64,000 bases of DNA, from NCBI GenBank assembly GCA_032717465.1, contig CM064632.1, forward strand, positions 21,643,425 through 21,707,424. Direction: 5' to 3'. This document shows, one piece after another, positions 10,840-22,159 of the stretch. The stretch comes from Coenobita brevimanus. Its lineage: Eukaryota; Arthropoda; Malacostraca; Decapoda; Coenobitidae. The notes under the pieces were generated by a model, which was not told where the DNA came from, searched no databases, and saw nothing but the letters and a program-made list of their open reading frames with translations. A program made the position numbers and the translations under genes. Within the stretch, counting starts at the first letter, position 1; each line of letters starts with the position of its first letter.

Positions 10840-11427
10840 AAAATGGTGCCACGTGTACTTGCAGCAGAGAAATTGTAATGAATAATAAATATTGCTCCTG
10901 ATTTAAAGTGACGCTAGTCACTCAATTACAGTAATATTCTGCTGAATGAACTGTGGGTGTTATGATAATACTGATAGCAACATCCTACAAACCAAATATT
11001 TCATAACTGGCAACAACACACCAAGCCTGTCCTCCCTCCCTCCTATACTCCCTTGCAAGCCATAAAATTTGAATTTAATCCTTAGTTACAGTCGATTTGT
11101 GCAAAAGAATTGCATTAATGCATGACGATGATAAAGAAATCAATAATAGGCTACGTAAAGTTTCTTCTTAAAACTCGTGTGTACTGATAGGATATGGGAT
11201 TTTTATGTATGGTACGAGTATAAGCTAATGTACTCGTCTCCCGTCGCCCTGCGAAGCTCTCACCCAATGGCACATGCAAGAGACGAAGCTTTTACACAAA
11301 ACAACCAAATACTGGAGTACTGAACTGAGTCTGCAGAGAGCATATACGTTTATAGAACAAAATATACAATCAGAGTGCATATTAGATCATTGGTGTAAGT
11401 TTGATCATATATCATCCCGTTACACCC
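10840..11427 (-). repeat. Right arm of foldback element
   Basis: Inverse copy of 9769-10347, slightly longer. The tip is followed by TATC units and a long (TA)n. Confidence 0.85.
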
Positions 11428-11454
11428 TGTATCTATCTATCTCTATCTATCTAT

Positions 11455-11536
<82 letters not shown>
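11455..11536. repeat. (TA)n microsatellite
   Basis: About 40 uninterrupted TA units, self-complementary. Confidence 0.97.
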
Positions 11537-11539
<3 letters not shown>

Positions 11540-12057
11540 GTCACACATATGGCCAGATCCTCTCATACTTTACGCAAAGTCATGGAGCCTTTTTTGTCCT
11601 CAGGTCTGTCCTTCATATTGCCTTCCTTATTTACGCCTCTTCTGCACCCTTCTGAAACGGTTAAGGCATCGGAGGGAGGGAGGACATACAGCCAAAGAAG
11701 CAACCATCTCCCCAGTTCCGTCTGAAGAAAATTTACAACAGGAGAAATACTGTAGAAAACCCCTGTCTCCACCAGTACCTGTTTCTAATGCTTCGTTTTT
11801 TCCGCTGTGTATTCGTCAGGCTTTGGGGAGATACTTGTGTCACTGTGCTTTTCATTGTCAGTCGTCTTAAAAGATGAATTTATAGAACACGGGATGAATC
11901 TCAGGCAGTAAGGGAATCATTGAAACCTGTATCCAACCCATTCTGGTCAAAGATTTTCCCTCTAACCTTAAGAAAATCGTCTGGAGGTAGCAAGAATAAA
12001 TTTATGAATGTATCATAGTACTGAAGGGGTTAAAGACACCCATAATCACCTCTTCCT

Positions 12058-12060
<3 letters not shown>
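11537..12060. other. No gene seen; family C-like fragment at the end
   Basis: Unique-looking sequence. At about 11935-12035 it carries AAAATCGTCTGG and TACTGAAGGGGTTAA, landmarks of the family C dispersed modules. Confidence 0.45.

Positions 12061-12061
<1 letters not shown>

Positions 12062-12094
<33 letters not shown>
12062..12094. repeat. Poly-T run
   Basis: About 33 consecutive T, possibly the reverse-strand tail of a retroposon, although no body was recognised next to it. Confidence 0.8.
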
Positions 12095-12097
<3 letters not shown>

Positions 12098-12109
12098 GTA
12101 CGACATGTT

Positions 12110-14015
12110 CTACTTTTCTTGTGTGTAGAAATACGCAGTTTGAGTTGATGTAAAGCAAGTGTAAATAATATAGTGTTGTGGTGTAAAGGTGTGGTAAGGT
12201 GTTGGTGTGGTAGTGTGGCATTGTAGTGTGAGTGGTGTGATGTGGCCGTGAGGTGGTGTGGTAGTGTGATGGTGGGGTAATGTGGTGCTGTTGTTGTTGT
12301 TTTGTGGTATTGTAGTTGTGTAATTCAGTAGTGGTGTGGTACTTTGTTGGTGTTGTAGCATGGCATTGTGCTGGTGTGGTATTGTGGTGATGTGTTTCTG
12401 TGTTGGCGTGATGTGGTGGTGTGGTAGTGTGATGATGAAGTAGTGTGGTGCTGTGGCAGTGTGATGTTGTGGTAGTTTGGTGCTGTGGTAGTGTGATGTT
12501 GTGGTAAAGAGGTAGTGTGGCAAAGTGGTGGTGGTGGTGTACTATGGCGGTGTGGTAGTATGGTAGTGTGATGGTGTGGCATTGTGGTGTGGTAGTGTGG
12601 CGGTGTCATGGTCCGGCGATGCGATACTATGAAAGTGTGGTGGTGTAATGTGGTAGCGCAGGTGTGTGGTAGTATGTTGGTGTGGCGATGTGGGAGTGGT
12701 AGTGAGGTGGAATACCAGGAGGGGAAGTGTGGTAGCATGAAGGCAGGGCTGTGTGGTTGTGTTATTATACTGTAGTGTGGCAGTTTTGTAATATGGTGGT
12801 GTGGTATTGTAGGGGTGTGGTATGGTGGTGTGGTAGTTTGTTGGTGTAGTAGCGTGGTGGTGTGGTCGTGTGGTAGTGAGCAGTGTCTTTGTAGTGTGAT
12901 GGTGTGGTCGTGTGGTAGTGTGTTAGTGAGGTGGTGTAGTAATGTTGGTGATGTGGTGAAAAGTGAGGTGGTGCGATAATGTGTTGATGAGGTGGTGGTA
13001 GTGTCTGTGAGGTGTTGTAGTGTGGTAGTGAGGTGGTGCGATAATGTGATGATGATGTGTTGTAGTGTGTTAGTGAGGTGGTGTAGTAATGTGGTGATGT
13101 GGTCGTGTGGTAGTGAGGTGGTGCGATAATGTGTTGATGAGGTGTGGGAGTGTTAGTGAGGTGGTGTTGTAATGTGGTCGTGTGGTAGTGAGGTGGTGCG
13201 ATAATGTGATGATATGGTGTGGTAGTGTCTTAGTGAGGAGGTGTTGTAGTGTTGTGATGGTGGTGTGGTAGTGTGTTAGTGAAGTGATGTAGTAGTGTGG
13301 TAATGTGGTGTAGTGTGTTGAAGTGAGATGAGGTATATTAATGTGATGGCTTGGTGGTGTGATAGTGAGGTGGTGTGGTAGTGTGAAGATGTGGTTGTGT
13401 GGTAGTGTGTTAGTGAGGGTTGTGTATTAGTGTCGTGTGTATGATAATTTGGTGATGTGGTTGTGTGATGGTGTTGTATTGAGGTTGAAGAAGTAGTGTG
13501 CTGATGCGGTGGTGTGGCAGTGTGGTATTAAGGTGGTGTGGTAGCCTGATGGTGTGGTAGAAAGTGATGGCGTGGCAGTATGGTGGTTAATGGTACGATA
13601 GTGTGGTGGTTAATGGAGGCGTAGCTGTGTGATAGTATGTTAATGTGGTGATAATTTATGATAGTGGTAGTGAGGAGGAAAGAGTGATGTGGTAGCTAAT
13701 GTGGTAGTGTGGTAACGTGGTGGTGTGGTAGTTTGGTGGTGTGGCAGTGTGGTTGTGTGAACTGGTGTATGCAACATGGTGGTGTGGCAGTGTGTGGTGT
13801 GGCAATGTGGTGGCATTGTAGTGCTGACAGTGTAACAACAGGATGGTTGTGGCAGTGTGGTGGATTCAGTGTGTTGGTGTGAATTTACTAAACTGGCAGT
13901 GTTGCAACATGGTGGTGTGGCAGTGTGATTGTGTAATGTGGTGGTGTGGTAATGTGGTGGTAATGTAGTTTGGTAGTGTTGCAGCATGGTAGTGTGGTGG
14001 CGTGGTAGTAATTCT
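12110..14015. repeat. ~1.9-kb degenerate GTGGTAGTGTGGTGGTGTG array
   Basis: The whole stretch is built from GTGGT, GTGTG, TAGTG and GATGTGGTG words. There is a loose higher-order unit around GTGAGGTGGTGCGATAATGTG (13000-13220). It is the strand complement in type of the CACAC array at 7220-8405. Frames on the minus strand (His/Thr/Pro-rich) are translated repeat. Confidence 0.85.
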
Positions 14016-14106
14016 TGTGGTAAGTAGCTGCGCTTGTTTTTTTTTTTTTCCACTCCATTGGGAAATTTACGGAGCATTAGTTAAAACCCAACTTGGCATT
14101 TCATCT

Positions 14107-14166
<60 letters not shown>

Positions 14167-14250
14167 GGTATACAAGTGTATTATGTACTTGTGTTTATGC
14201 AAAAGCCAGTGTATAAATGTTGCAAAATATGTATAATTTTGTAACTCATA

Positions 14251-14313
<63 letters not shown>

Positions 14314-14397
14314 CACTCATTAACGCCGCTGAATGTGTTTGTTTATGCCTCAATAATATTAAGATGTTTATGTGTTTACTGTGGTTCCTGTTTGTTG

Positions 14398-14454
<57 letters not shown>
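14107..14454 (+). repeat. Cluster of three (GT)n microsatellites
   Basis: Pure (GT)n blocks at 14107-14165, 14252-14312 and 14402-14454, separated by ~90 bp of unique sequence. Confidence 0.95.
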
Positions 14455-14455
<1 letters not shown>

Positions 14456-14520
14456 TTTTTTCCTACACTGCTCTACATCAACTCTCTACAAACGAGAGAA
14501 ATTTGAGAAGAATTAAACAC

Positions 14521-14521
14521 A

Positions 14522-14568
<47 letters not shown>
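14521..14568 (+). repeat. (AC)n microsatellite
   Basis: About 24 AC units, complementary to the (GT)n block 70 bp upstream. Confidence 0.95.
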
Positions 14569-14569
<1 letters not shown>

Positions 14570-14752
14570 GCCAAACATAGAGGGTCACTGGGCAAACTTT
14601 GAAAACACGTGTAATAGACAGTGTGCAAACAGCTTAGAAAACTTGCCTCCGTCTCTCAGAAACTCCACTGCGTTTCTAATAAAGCCCTTCAGAGAGAGAG
14701 GGGGTGTTTACAGAAAGCTGTGTGTAGGCTTAATACAGTCCCTCTGTTGTTT

Positions 14753-14753
<1 letters not shown>

Positions 14754-14846
<93 letters not shown>
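14754..14846 (+). repeat. Compound (CT)n(CA)n microsatellite
   Basis: About 28 CT units run directly into about 18 CA units. Confidence 0.95.
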
Positions 14847-14849
<3 letters not shown>

Positions 14850-15525
14850 GCTATATTAGCAAATGGTGGTGTATAAGAAAGTTAGATGAGGCAAAACTAA
14901 TGTTTATTTTAGTACACTCTTTTTTTTTTTTTTTTTTTCACTTCTTTGACCTCAGAAATATACTTTTTTTCGCAATAATGTTGTGAGAAGTAGTTATAGG
15001 TTCTGTATTTCCCAACATTTTGGTATAAAAAGCAAGAAGTTGTAGCTTAATTAGTACCATTTATGCAAAAATACGTTAATGCATGTAACATGACGAAGTG
15101 AAGAAATTCAGATATGTATGTGTAGACGGGCAGCATAGATGCATAGTGTCATGTGTCCACAGGTGGAAATGGAGTGAAAAGCTTCCTTAACTGAAGAAAT
15201 TGAGGGCTGATTATTGGACATTGCGTCATCGGGTAACGAGTGGTTGACATTTATTTGGACACAATATACGGCATCCAGTAAAGAGCAGTTGAGATTAAAC
15301 GAGATTGCGCATCCATTCTCGGTCGCGAGTACCTACTGGAATGACTGAAGTATATTATTTCATGTAACACAAGAAGAATTGACTCAACCAAGAGTGAGTG
15401 TTAAGAGTCAGGATGGCTTCGTGTAAAAAAAAAAAAAAAAAAAAAAATTATTCCAAAAAATGTTAAAAATATGGAAGGCTGTGAAAAAATGTGTGGATGG
15501 AGATAAGTGGAGTGTGATGATGATG

Positions 15526-15568
<43 letters not shown>

Positions 15569-15730
15569 ATATAACAGCCTATATAATAACAGTCACTCTA
15601 TAGTCCAGGCTCTATATTAAGTCCACAGGCTCCATCAACCCCCCGTAAATAATGCCAGCACGGGGACATTATCATTTTAAAATATTTTCAGGCCCAATAG
15701 ATGTTCCAGTTATTCTCGGCTCTACACGTA
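14847..15730. other. No gene seen
   Basis: Contains poly-T (14920-14938), poly-A (15425-15447), a GATGATGAT run and (TG)n (15531-15564). The rest is unique-looking with no recognisable frame. Confidence 0.5.
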
Positions 15731-16009
15731 CAGTAGCTCCCAAAAGTATCTTTAAAGTGTGGTGCGAAGAATGGCAGAATGAACAGAATGAAACATTATT
15801 CTCGGCCACTTGTCGTCTCGGTGCGGTTGGTACGCATGGTTAGGTATCGTGGGTGGTACTGTTAATAAACACATCAATGCCACTATGCGACTGCAAACAT
15901 CCATCAACTTGTAAATGGTAACAGTTCAGCGATATTTATACCTCTGTGTTAAAGAATATAACCCATTAGACACATTATACTGTGATAAATGTATCTTGGG
16001 AAACATAGT

Positions 16010-16080
16010 AACTGCGATGGGCAGAGTTGCCATGTTCGAAAACTGACTGCGATGGGCTGAGTGTCATGTTCGAATATAAG
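16010..16080 (+). repeat. Imperfect ~40-bp tandem duplication
   Basis: ACTGCGATGGGC..CATGTTCGAA occurs twice in a row with small differences. Confidence 0.6.
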
Positions 16081-16099
16081 TGAAGGAATGAAATTCTCC

Positions 16100-16245
16100 G
16101 AGCTAGGCCTATATTAAACCATATAGCCCTGATAGGGTGATGAGAGCGCTAACTTTCAGCTGAGTAGCTACTCGGATGGGGCACGAACTCACTACCTCAC
16201 GGTCTTGAGTTACGCACGCCACCATTGAGTCACCCAGCCCTCCTT
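16100..16245 (-). mobile_element. tRNA-derived SINE head
   Basis: On the minus strand TGACTCAATGGTGG fits a Pol III A box, and GAGTTCGTGCCCC, about 40 bases on, fits a degraded B box. The 5' side starts near GGGCTGGG. The remainder toward 16100 is diverged. Different from the SINE at 52656. Confidence 0.5.
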
Positions 16246-16260
16246 GAATAAAAGTGAAAC

Positions 16261-17160
16261 TTAGAATATTAAACAGCATGAGAAAAATACCCATCACAAT
16301 TGTTTCGTTATCACAACTACAAATAGATTAACAATGCAGAGGTTAATAATAGCCTATAGGGTCTGCATGTCGGACAATTTTAACCACACATCATTATTTA
16401 TACATACTACCCGAATGTGGCAATATCTCGGTGTCGGAAGGTATTGTGGTGTTTCGTTACGTGAATGGCACAGCTTCATAGTAGGTGTCGCGTCGTTTGA
16501 ACAGAGGTTTGGATGCAGGCGGTGGATAGAGTGGTTATTAAATGAATAAAAGGAGCCCCCCAAAGCGTGTTTAACCTTACCTTGTATTTATTTTACATAT
16601 AATGTCCAATATAAGAATGAATCTCGCATGTCACCTCCACAATACGGCTGGTGTATCAGTGACAAATGGGTTTATACGCTGCTCTGGGGATTAGTTTCAG
16701 ATAAGTTAATTTACTGTCTTTACATTTCATTTACCTCTACTTGTCTCTCTAATATTTTTGTGCCGTTCATATTACACTGGGTGTCATATGTCTCCCAGTC
16801 ATAATCACAGATATTATATAAACACATTCTCAAAATATATCAGTTCTGGGAAAGCTTGTATACTATTTATCTAGAGTGTTGCTAACCTTGTGCTGGCACT
16901 CGTGAAAGCATTACAGATGAACCACAGAAAGAGTAACCGTGCCTGTTAAAACGAACTAGTTGTCACCATAATAACATCAAATATATCTACATATGACAAA
17001 GTGATTAGTATTACGTTAGTTAGAAAACAGTATATACAATCCCAGGGCACATGCAGGTGTATGGCAACCACTCCCCAGCATGCAGGTCTACCAATTTTGT
17101 TGCCGCTTCACGCAACACGTGTCAGATACATCGTCCATTGTGTCAGAATGTATAGTACTT
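16261..17160. other. No gene seen
   Basis: Unique-looking AT-rich sequence inside the candidate Tc1/mariner element. Frames up to ~70 codons show no recognisable domain. Confidence 0.45.
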
Positions 17161-17189
17161 CTTTTTAAAGATACTTTTGGGAGCTACAC

Positions 17190-18028
17190 GTCCACCGTCC
17201 TCGTGGTTATTTCTAATTAAGTCCATTAATTAGGCCCCGCTGGATGATAATTTAGAGCTGCCTGAACAGAGAACGAGCCGGCAGTACCATCAATATGCCG
17301 AGTTACTGGGTTGGGTTGCCGACTGTCGGGTTAGGCCGGCGACAAGCGAGGCGAACAAAAGATTATAACTTGTGCCAGCTGCTCTTGCAACACACACACA
17401 CACACACACACACACCTTCCAAATTCCCATATGTTGCTAATACCTGAGAGAAAATTGTCTAAGTCTTGTCTTTCTACATACTGCAAAAAGAGGTAAAGCT
17501 TTAGCCAGAGGAAACTGCAGTTGAGGGTCTAGGTTAGGCTTCAAGAATAGTCAGGAGCACTCCCTAATATATAAACACTGCCATTGACGTAGGATGATCT
17601 ACTGGCTGTATGTCTGGGTTGCAATAGCCTATTCTCAGCCATTCCAGTGCAATGAGTCCTCCAGGGCCAGCAGAAAGGCATAAAGGGATAATCTCTCCTA
17701 AATTCCATACCGTATGTGATATCTAATTGTGCTTTTTGGTTCAACCACCTTGTTGGATACAAAAGCACGGCGTATTTAGACCTAGTGTTATGGTATGAGT
17801 ACTATTTTTCTTCTATTTCTTCTTCATATTATTATTATTATTATTATTATTAATGTTACTTGTTATTTAAGGTTCCCATGGGGCCATATGAAGGGGCAGA
17901 GAACATGGTGATGGCAAATTCAGTTCAGAAACTAGTCCCTGTAGTAGTGAAGAAGGAACTCACCAACACAGCCCCCAGCCCAACACTTTGTATGCTTCAC
18001 CACCACAGCCACTGCCTTATGTTTGTTT

Positions 18029-18030
<2 letters not shown>
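17190..18030. other. No gene seen
   Basis: Includes (AC)n at 17391-17414 and (ATT)n at 17829-17852. No recognisable frame or repeat family otherwise. Confidence 0.45.

Positions 18031-18072
<42 letters not shown>
18031..18072 (+). repeat. (AC)n microsatellite
   Basis: About 21 AC units directly before a SINE-like sequence. Confidence 0.95.
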
Positions 18073-18075
<3 letters not shown>

Positions 18076-18325
18076 CGCTCGCATTTGCAGTGATAACGTT
18101 CTCGCTTGCCAACTGGCGGACGGTAGTTCGCGCCTCGCTCAGGTTGTGAAAAGTTTCACTGACGAAGTGAGTGGTTACTGTCCCCCTTGAGCAAGGGGAC
18201 GGGTGTGTGCGTATGTGAAGGTCACAGCCTTGCCCTTAGATTGGACTATATGAGCTCTCAGCTCCCTTCCGGGAGGGTAAAAGCTAACGATCACGACCAT
18301 CAAGTGATCCTGACCGACCCGGTGA

Positions 18326-18327
<2 letters not shown>
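18073..18327 (+). mobile_element. Candidate tRNA-derived SINE between two (AC)n runs
   Basis: GTGATAACGTTCTCGCTTGCC followed by GGTAGTTCGCGCCTCGC has the spacing of Pol III A and B boxes in a tRNA-related head. A ~200-bp non-tRNA body follows, containing CCCCCTTGAGCAAGGGG (a short hairpin) and ending TGAATTACACAC, which runs into (AC)n. No second copy was seen in this window. Confidence 0.45.
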
Positions 18328-18384
<57 letters not shown>

Positions 18385-18390
18385 TCAAAT

Positions 18391-18430
<40 letters not shown>
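18328..18430 (+). repeat. (AC)n and (CT)n microsatellites
   Basis: (AC)n at 18328-18382 and (CT)n at 18393-18430. Confidence 0.95.
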
Positions 18431-18432
<2 letters not shown>

Positions 18433-19435
18433 CTCTTTTCTTCCAATTCTTCTCTTCCTACCTCCCCACCTTCTCCCTATCTTGTGCTCTAAACTCCCTC
18501 TCTCTCTCTTCTCTAAACCCCCCAGAGGACCTTCCACTTCTTCGTGAGGAAACAAAGTCATGAATTTTTATCCCCATTTCGCTTCAATTCGGCTCTGTCA
18601 CGTAAAAATAGCCCAGTCGTTTGTTCCAGCGGCGTAAACCCTGTGTGCCCCAACCTTCACCCCGCCGCCTCCCTCCTTACTGCTCTCTCTAGCTTCTTTA
18701 TTCTTTGTCGCATTCTTCTTCCCTACATATTGTTTTGTGTTCTTTATTACTATCGTCTCTCTCTCTCTCTCTCTCTCTCACCATTCTGTCCATCGTCCTC
18801 TTCCTTTCCCGTCCCCCACCTTTACTTCTTAACACCTCCCATTTCCTCGTGATTCTTAGTTGTTCCCTTTATTCTCTCCCCCTCGTCTTTTTCCTTACTG
18901 CTTTCATTCCCCCTTGTCTGCTCTTCTTCACTCATTGCTTTCTCTCCCTCTCCCATCGTCCTTCACAATCTCCACCTCCTTCTTCCCTCCCTTCTCCATC
19001 TTTGCTGCTGCCTTTCCCCCCCATCTCTTCTTATCTTATTCCCTGCACATTCTCCTTCGTGTCTTTTCTCCTTTTCTCTCTCATTTCTCTCCCTTCCTCC
19101 CTCCCTTCCTCCTTCCTGCTTCTGTTCTCTCTCCCTTTACTCGTTTCCTCTCCCTTTCACTTTTTATTCCCTTCTTCACCTTTCCACCTCTCCGTCCCTC
19201 TCCCCCTCCTTTTTTTTCTCTCAGTCCTTTCTCCCTCCTTCACTACTGCCACCTTCCTCTCCACTCCTCTTCCCCTTCCCCTCCATTCCTCATTCCCTTC
19301 TCCTTCCTCTCCATTCCTCTTTCCCTTCTTTCTCTCCATTTCTCATTCCCTTCTCTTTCGTCTCCATTCCTCTCTCCCTTCTTCTTCCTTTCCATTCCTC
19401 TCTCCCTTCTTCTCCATCTCCTCCTCACTCACCCA
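18431..19435. repeat. ~1-kb polypyrimidine tract
   Basis: The top strand is dominated by C and T in TCTCC, TTCC and CCTT words. A CCATTCCTC..TCCCTTC unit of about 37 bp recurs at 19265-19410. A less biased island lies at about 18536-18670. Ser/Leu/Pro-rich frames on the plus strand and Arg/Glu/Gly-rich ones on the minus strand are artefacts of composition. Confidence 0.8.
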
Positions 19436-19860
19436 GCCCGTCCTCCGGATTCCCACTTCCAGCTAAGCACATGCATAATCCTGCCAGGGTGAGCGCATCT
19501 AAGGCTCCGTCGCCAGAATTGGTGATACTGGTGAAAAATCGAGTTTATTTCCTTGCTGGCTGTCGCTTTGCACTCCTTGCGTCGCCTTCAGCTCTCACGG
19601 GAAGCTGGTACATAGTGACTGTGAGAAACTTTGTAATGGGAGAAGAGATACGGCCCTTGTGTGAGCATTAGTAGTCTGGTCTTGCACGTGTGTAAATGTT
19701 GGCGTTTGGAATTTTTTTTGATATTCGAAAATAGTTATGGATCGTTGCATTAGTCTTGAAAATTGGACAAATGATGACTAATGAACGCCGTGAGGGCTTC
19801 AAGAGATAAATTGCTGTCAATACTCATTTATTAACTACTGAAATTTTCTTGCAGCGTTGT
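19436..19860. other. No gene seen
   Basis: Unique-looking sequence between the pyrimidine tract and the next microsatellite. Confidence 0.45.
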
Positions 19861-19884
19861 TACACACACACACACACACACACT

Positions 19885-19971
<87 letters not shown>
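19861..19971 (+). repeat. Compound (AC)n(AT)n microsatellite
   Basis: About 22 AC units with one TC break, followed by about 32 AT units. Confidence 0.95.
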
Positions 19972-19973
<2 letters not shown>

Positions 19974-21010
19974 CACACTCACACAGTCATGCTAATAAAG
20001 GCACGCATTGTACTCAACTCTGAACGCGCTTACAGTACGGGGTGAGTTCAGATCGAACGTACCGTCTAACTTGGTGTTTAATATGTATACGGGACAATAC
20101 GGATCCTGTTCAATCTAAAAAGGATACGTGTACTGTACCAGTGACAAACTCAAGCAAGTGTCATGCATTTGCTCACAAGTGTTGCTTATCTAGTACTAGT
20201 TCACTCAGCTGCCTCCAAACGATTTTATTCGGCTTAGAGAAGACGACCTGTAGTAAAGGGTTAATGAAGGCTGTATCATACCTCTTAAAATCGAAAAGTG
20301 TTCATAAGTTGAGTAATATAATTTAGTGGTAGGAAATACTGAATGCAAACCATGTACTCAGAATGGAGCCAATTCCTTTTCGACTGAAGTTGTTACACCT
20401 GAGATTTTGCACAGGTATTGTCAAGTGTACTGCCCTTCGCCTACAGGCTCATATTCGTGAAGCTATTAGGCACAGATCTGACAGCTCCCTCCCTTATCAG
20501 CTCTTGATATTGCTCACGAACGTACAAATTGCTTCTGCTGGGCGGTAAGCGATTAACATATGGGTGTAAGATACTGATGTACTAGGAATGTGAAGTTTAC
20601 AGGGAGATTTATTTTTTTTATTTTTTTTATTTTTTACTGGGAATGATGATGATGATGATGAGGAGGAGGACGGTTGTTGATTTTGTTGTTGGTGTTGTGT
20701 TCCCTGGCCCATGTGGGCGTGAACCTGTTGGACTGCAGGATAAAACTGCCCTTCTCTTACAGTCCACCGTCCTCTTTTCTGGAGTTAGGAAAGTAGTTGG
20801 TGGACGCCTTTATCACTGAGCTTCCTGGCTATATCGATGCCATCTCGTGAAGGCGTCCCTCACCTGAGTTGATGATTTGGATGTAGAGGATAATTTTTTG
20901 TCGTTTTTGTTATTGTTTCAGGTAATATGAATAATGTAACTGATGATTATGATGGTGATGACCGACAAGGCACCAGTTTGATTTTTTTGTTTTTGTTTTT
21001 GTCATCACTG
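19972..21010. other. No gene seen; diverged relative of the 48.2-kb inverted-repeat element
   Basis: At about 20360-20470, ATGGAGCCAATTCC..ACTGCCCTTCGCCTACAGGC..CGTGAAGCT resembles the TIR and centre of the element at 48247-48427. A (GAT)n is at 20645-20661. Confidence 0.4.
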
Positions 21011-21022
21011 AAATCAGTTGAG

Positions 21023-21131
21023 TAGTAGTAGTAGTAGTAATAGTAGTAGTAGTAGTAGTAGTAATAGTAGTAGTAGTAGTAATAGTAGTAGTAGTAGTAA
21101 TAGTAGTAGTAGTACTTGTTGTTGTTGTTTG
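21023..21131 (+). repeat. (GTA)n microsatellite
   Basis: About 30 GTA units with TAA interruptions, ending in (TTG)n. Confidence 0.95.
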
Positions 21132-21220
21132 ACCCCGGTCTGCATGGTCGAGCAGACCCGCCGACCCCAATGAGGATGAGTTGATAATTTCAGAGTTTGA
21201 ACGATGAACTGTTGGATGTA

Positions 21221-21508
21221 CAATGGGTCACAAAAGTATCGGTGCACAATTTGCGTGAAACATTTGGAATACAGAACGCAGGTCACTGAAATATTAGTGT
21301 CCGACCTACCACACGTTGGTAGCCCTGATGTCGAGAGGTGTTATGTATCGCCAACTAGAAATATCCTCTTGCAAACATATAGCAGATGTTATGTTTATAT
21401 AAACAGACATTGTTCATACACAATGAGACGTTGGTAATGTCAGCAACTGATCGAGTGTTTTCGGTTGGCATCTTACCCCCTGTGCACCGATACTTTTGTG
21501 ACCCACAG
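21221..21508. mobile_element. 288-bp Tc1/mariner-type MITE with TA target duplication
   Basis: 28-bp terminal inverted repeats share TGGGTCACAAAAGTATCGG and continue TGCACA; only bases near the outer tips differ. TA dinucleotides flank both ends (21219-21220 and 21509-21510). The 230-bp interior is noncoding. TA duplication, TIR length and the CACAAAAGTAT core fit nonautonomous IS630-Tc1-mariner elements. Confidence 0.85.
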
Positions 21509-21549
21509 TACAAACTTCCTCTGGGCACTGTGTTGGTAAAGTTCATGCA

Positions 21550-21732
21550 CCTTAATTTGACAAAAATTTTCATCCTCTGCAACTGATTTCTCGAAGCTCA
21601 GTGACAAAGAATACTGTGGCTCTGCATCTTCCCTGTAGAACTTCGTAACCTAGCCTCGTCTTCAAGAGTTAATCTTGCTATAACTCATCATTCAAGATTG
21701 GGGGGATGGCAATTTAGGACACGGTAAAGTGA
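21550..21732 (-). mobile_element. Family B repeat, diverged
   Basis: The plus strand shows CCTTAATTTGACAAAAATTT, GTGGCTCTGCATC, TAACTCATCATTCAAGAT and GGCAATTTAGG in the order expected for an inverted family B copy. Confidence 0.5.
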
Positions 21733-21961
21733 ATGGAGTAGAGTTTCCCTACCTTTGTGCTTTGTTAATCTTGTTTTGGATCTTACCCACCCCATTTACA
21801 GAAGTGGAAATAAGATGATGATGATTATGATAACGACAAGAGAGTACTAATATTAATCTCTTTTCATCCATGGCATTAATGACACTAAGGCTCCTATGAC
21901 TTCTTTTCAGGTAAATAAAGTCGTCTAACGTTAACTGGAACAGCATACTACTGGTCATTCT

Positions 21962-22005
<44 letters not shown>

Positions 22006-22159
22006 AAGAATCGTCTTGTTTTAGACAGAATAAAATATGAGATTTTTCTAACCATGAGAGCGAGAGAGAGAGAGAGAGAGAGATAGTACTAATTCTCGTT
22101 TTCTTTCCCGCAGGTGAGTTCCGGTTCGTCTTACTTGTCGCTGGTGTCGTCGTGGTATG
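21733..22159. other. No gene seen; family C-like module, poly-T and (GA)n
   Basis: About 21875-21958 matches family C (ACTAAGGCTCCTATGACTTC, AAAGTCGTCTAACG). Poly-T is at 21964-22001 and (GA)n at 22058-22082. Confidence 0.5.

Larger units (their letters stand above)
9769..11427. mobile_element. 1.66-kb foldback element with ~580-bp inverted arms
   Basis: The sequence from GGTGTAACG at 9769 inward is repeated in inverse orientation from CGTTACACC at 11427. The arms run to about 10347 and 10840 and remain alignable throughout with scattered substitutions and small indels. Matching landmarks are the TTTGTTCTATAAAC block, the CACCCAATGGCACATGCAAG block and the CAAACCAAATATT block. The 490-bp centre is not repeated. 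No transposase frame is present and no clear target duplication was found. Long-arm foldback (FB-like) or a nonautonomous DNA transposon are both possible. Confidence 0.85.
15731..17189. mobile_element. Candidate Tc1/mariner-type element defined by inverted ends
   Basis: The left end, preceded by TA, reads CAGTAGCTCCCAAAAGTATC and continues TTTAAA. The right end carries the same ~22 bases in inverse orientation at about 17164-17186. The CAAAAGTAT core is shared with the mariner-type MITE at 21221-21508. No transposase frame was found in the 1.46 kb between them, the outermost bases differ and the right TA is missing. It could be a decayed element, or two unrelated ends. Confidence 0.45.

Noticed and set aside
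12110..12738. Two 137-codon minus-strand frames (His/Thr/Pro-rich)
   Set aside because: Translation of the GTGGTAGTG array.
18705..19492. Frames of 210-253 codons rich in Ser, Leu, Pro, Phe
   Set aside because: Products of a C/T-only tract, open in two frames at once; not membrane proteins.
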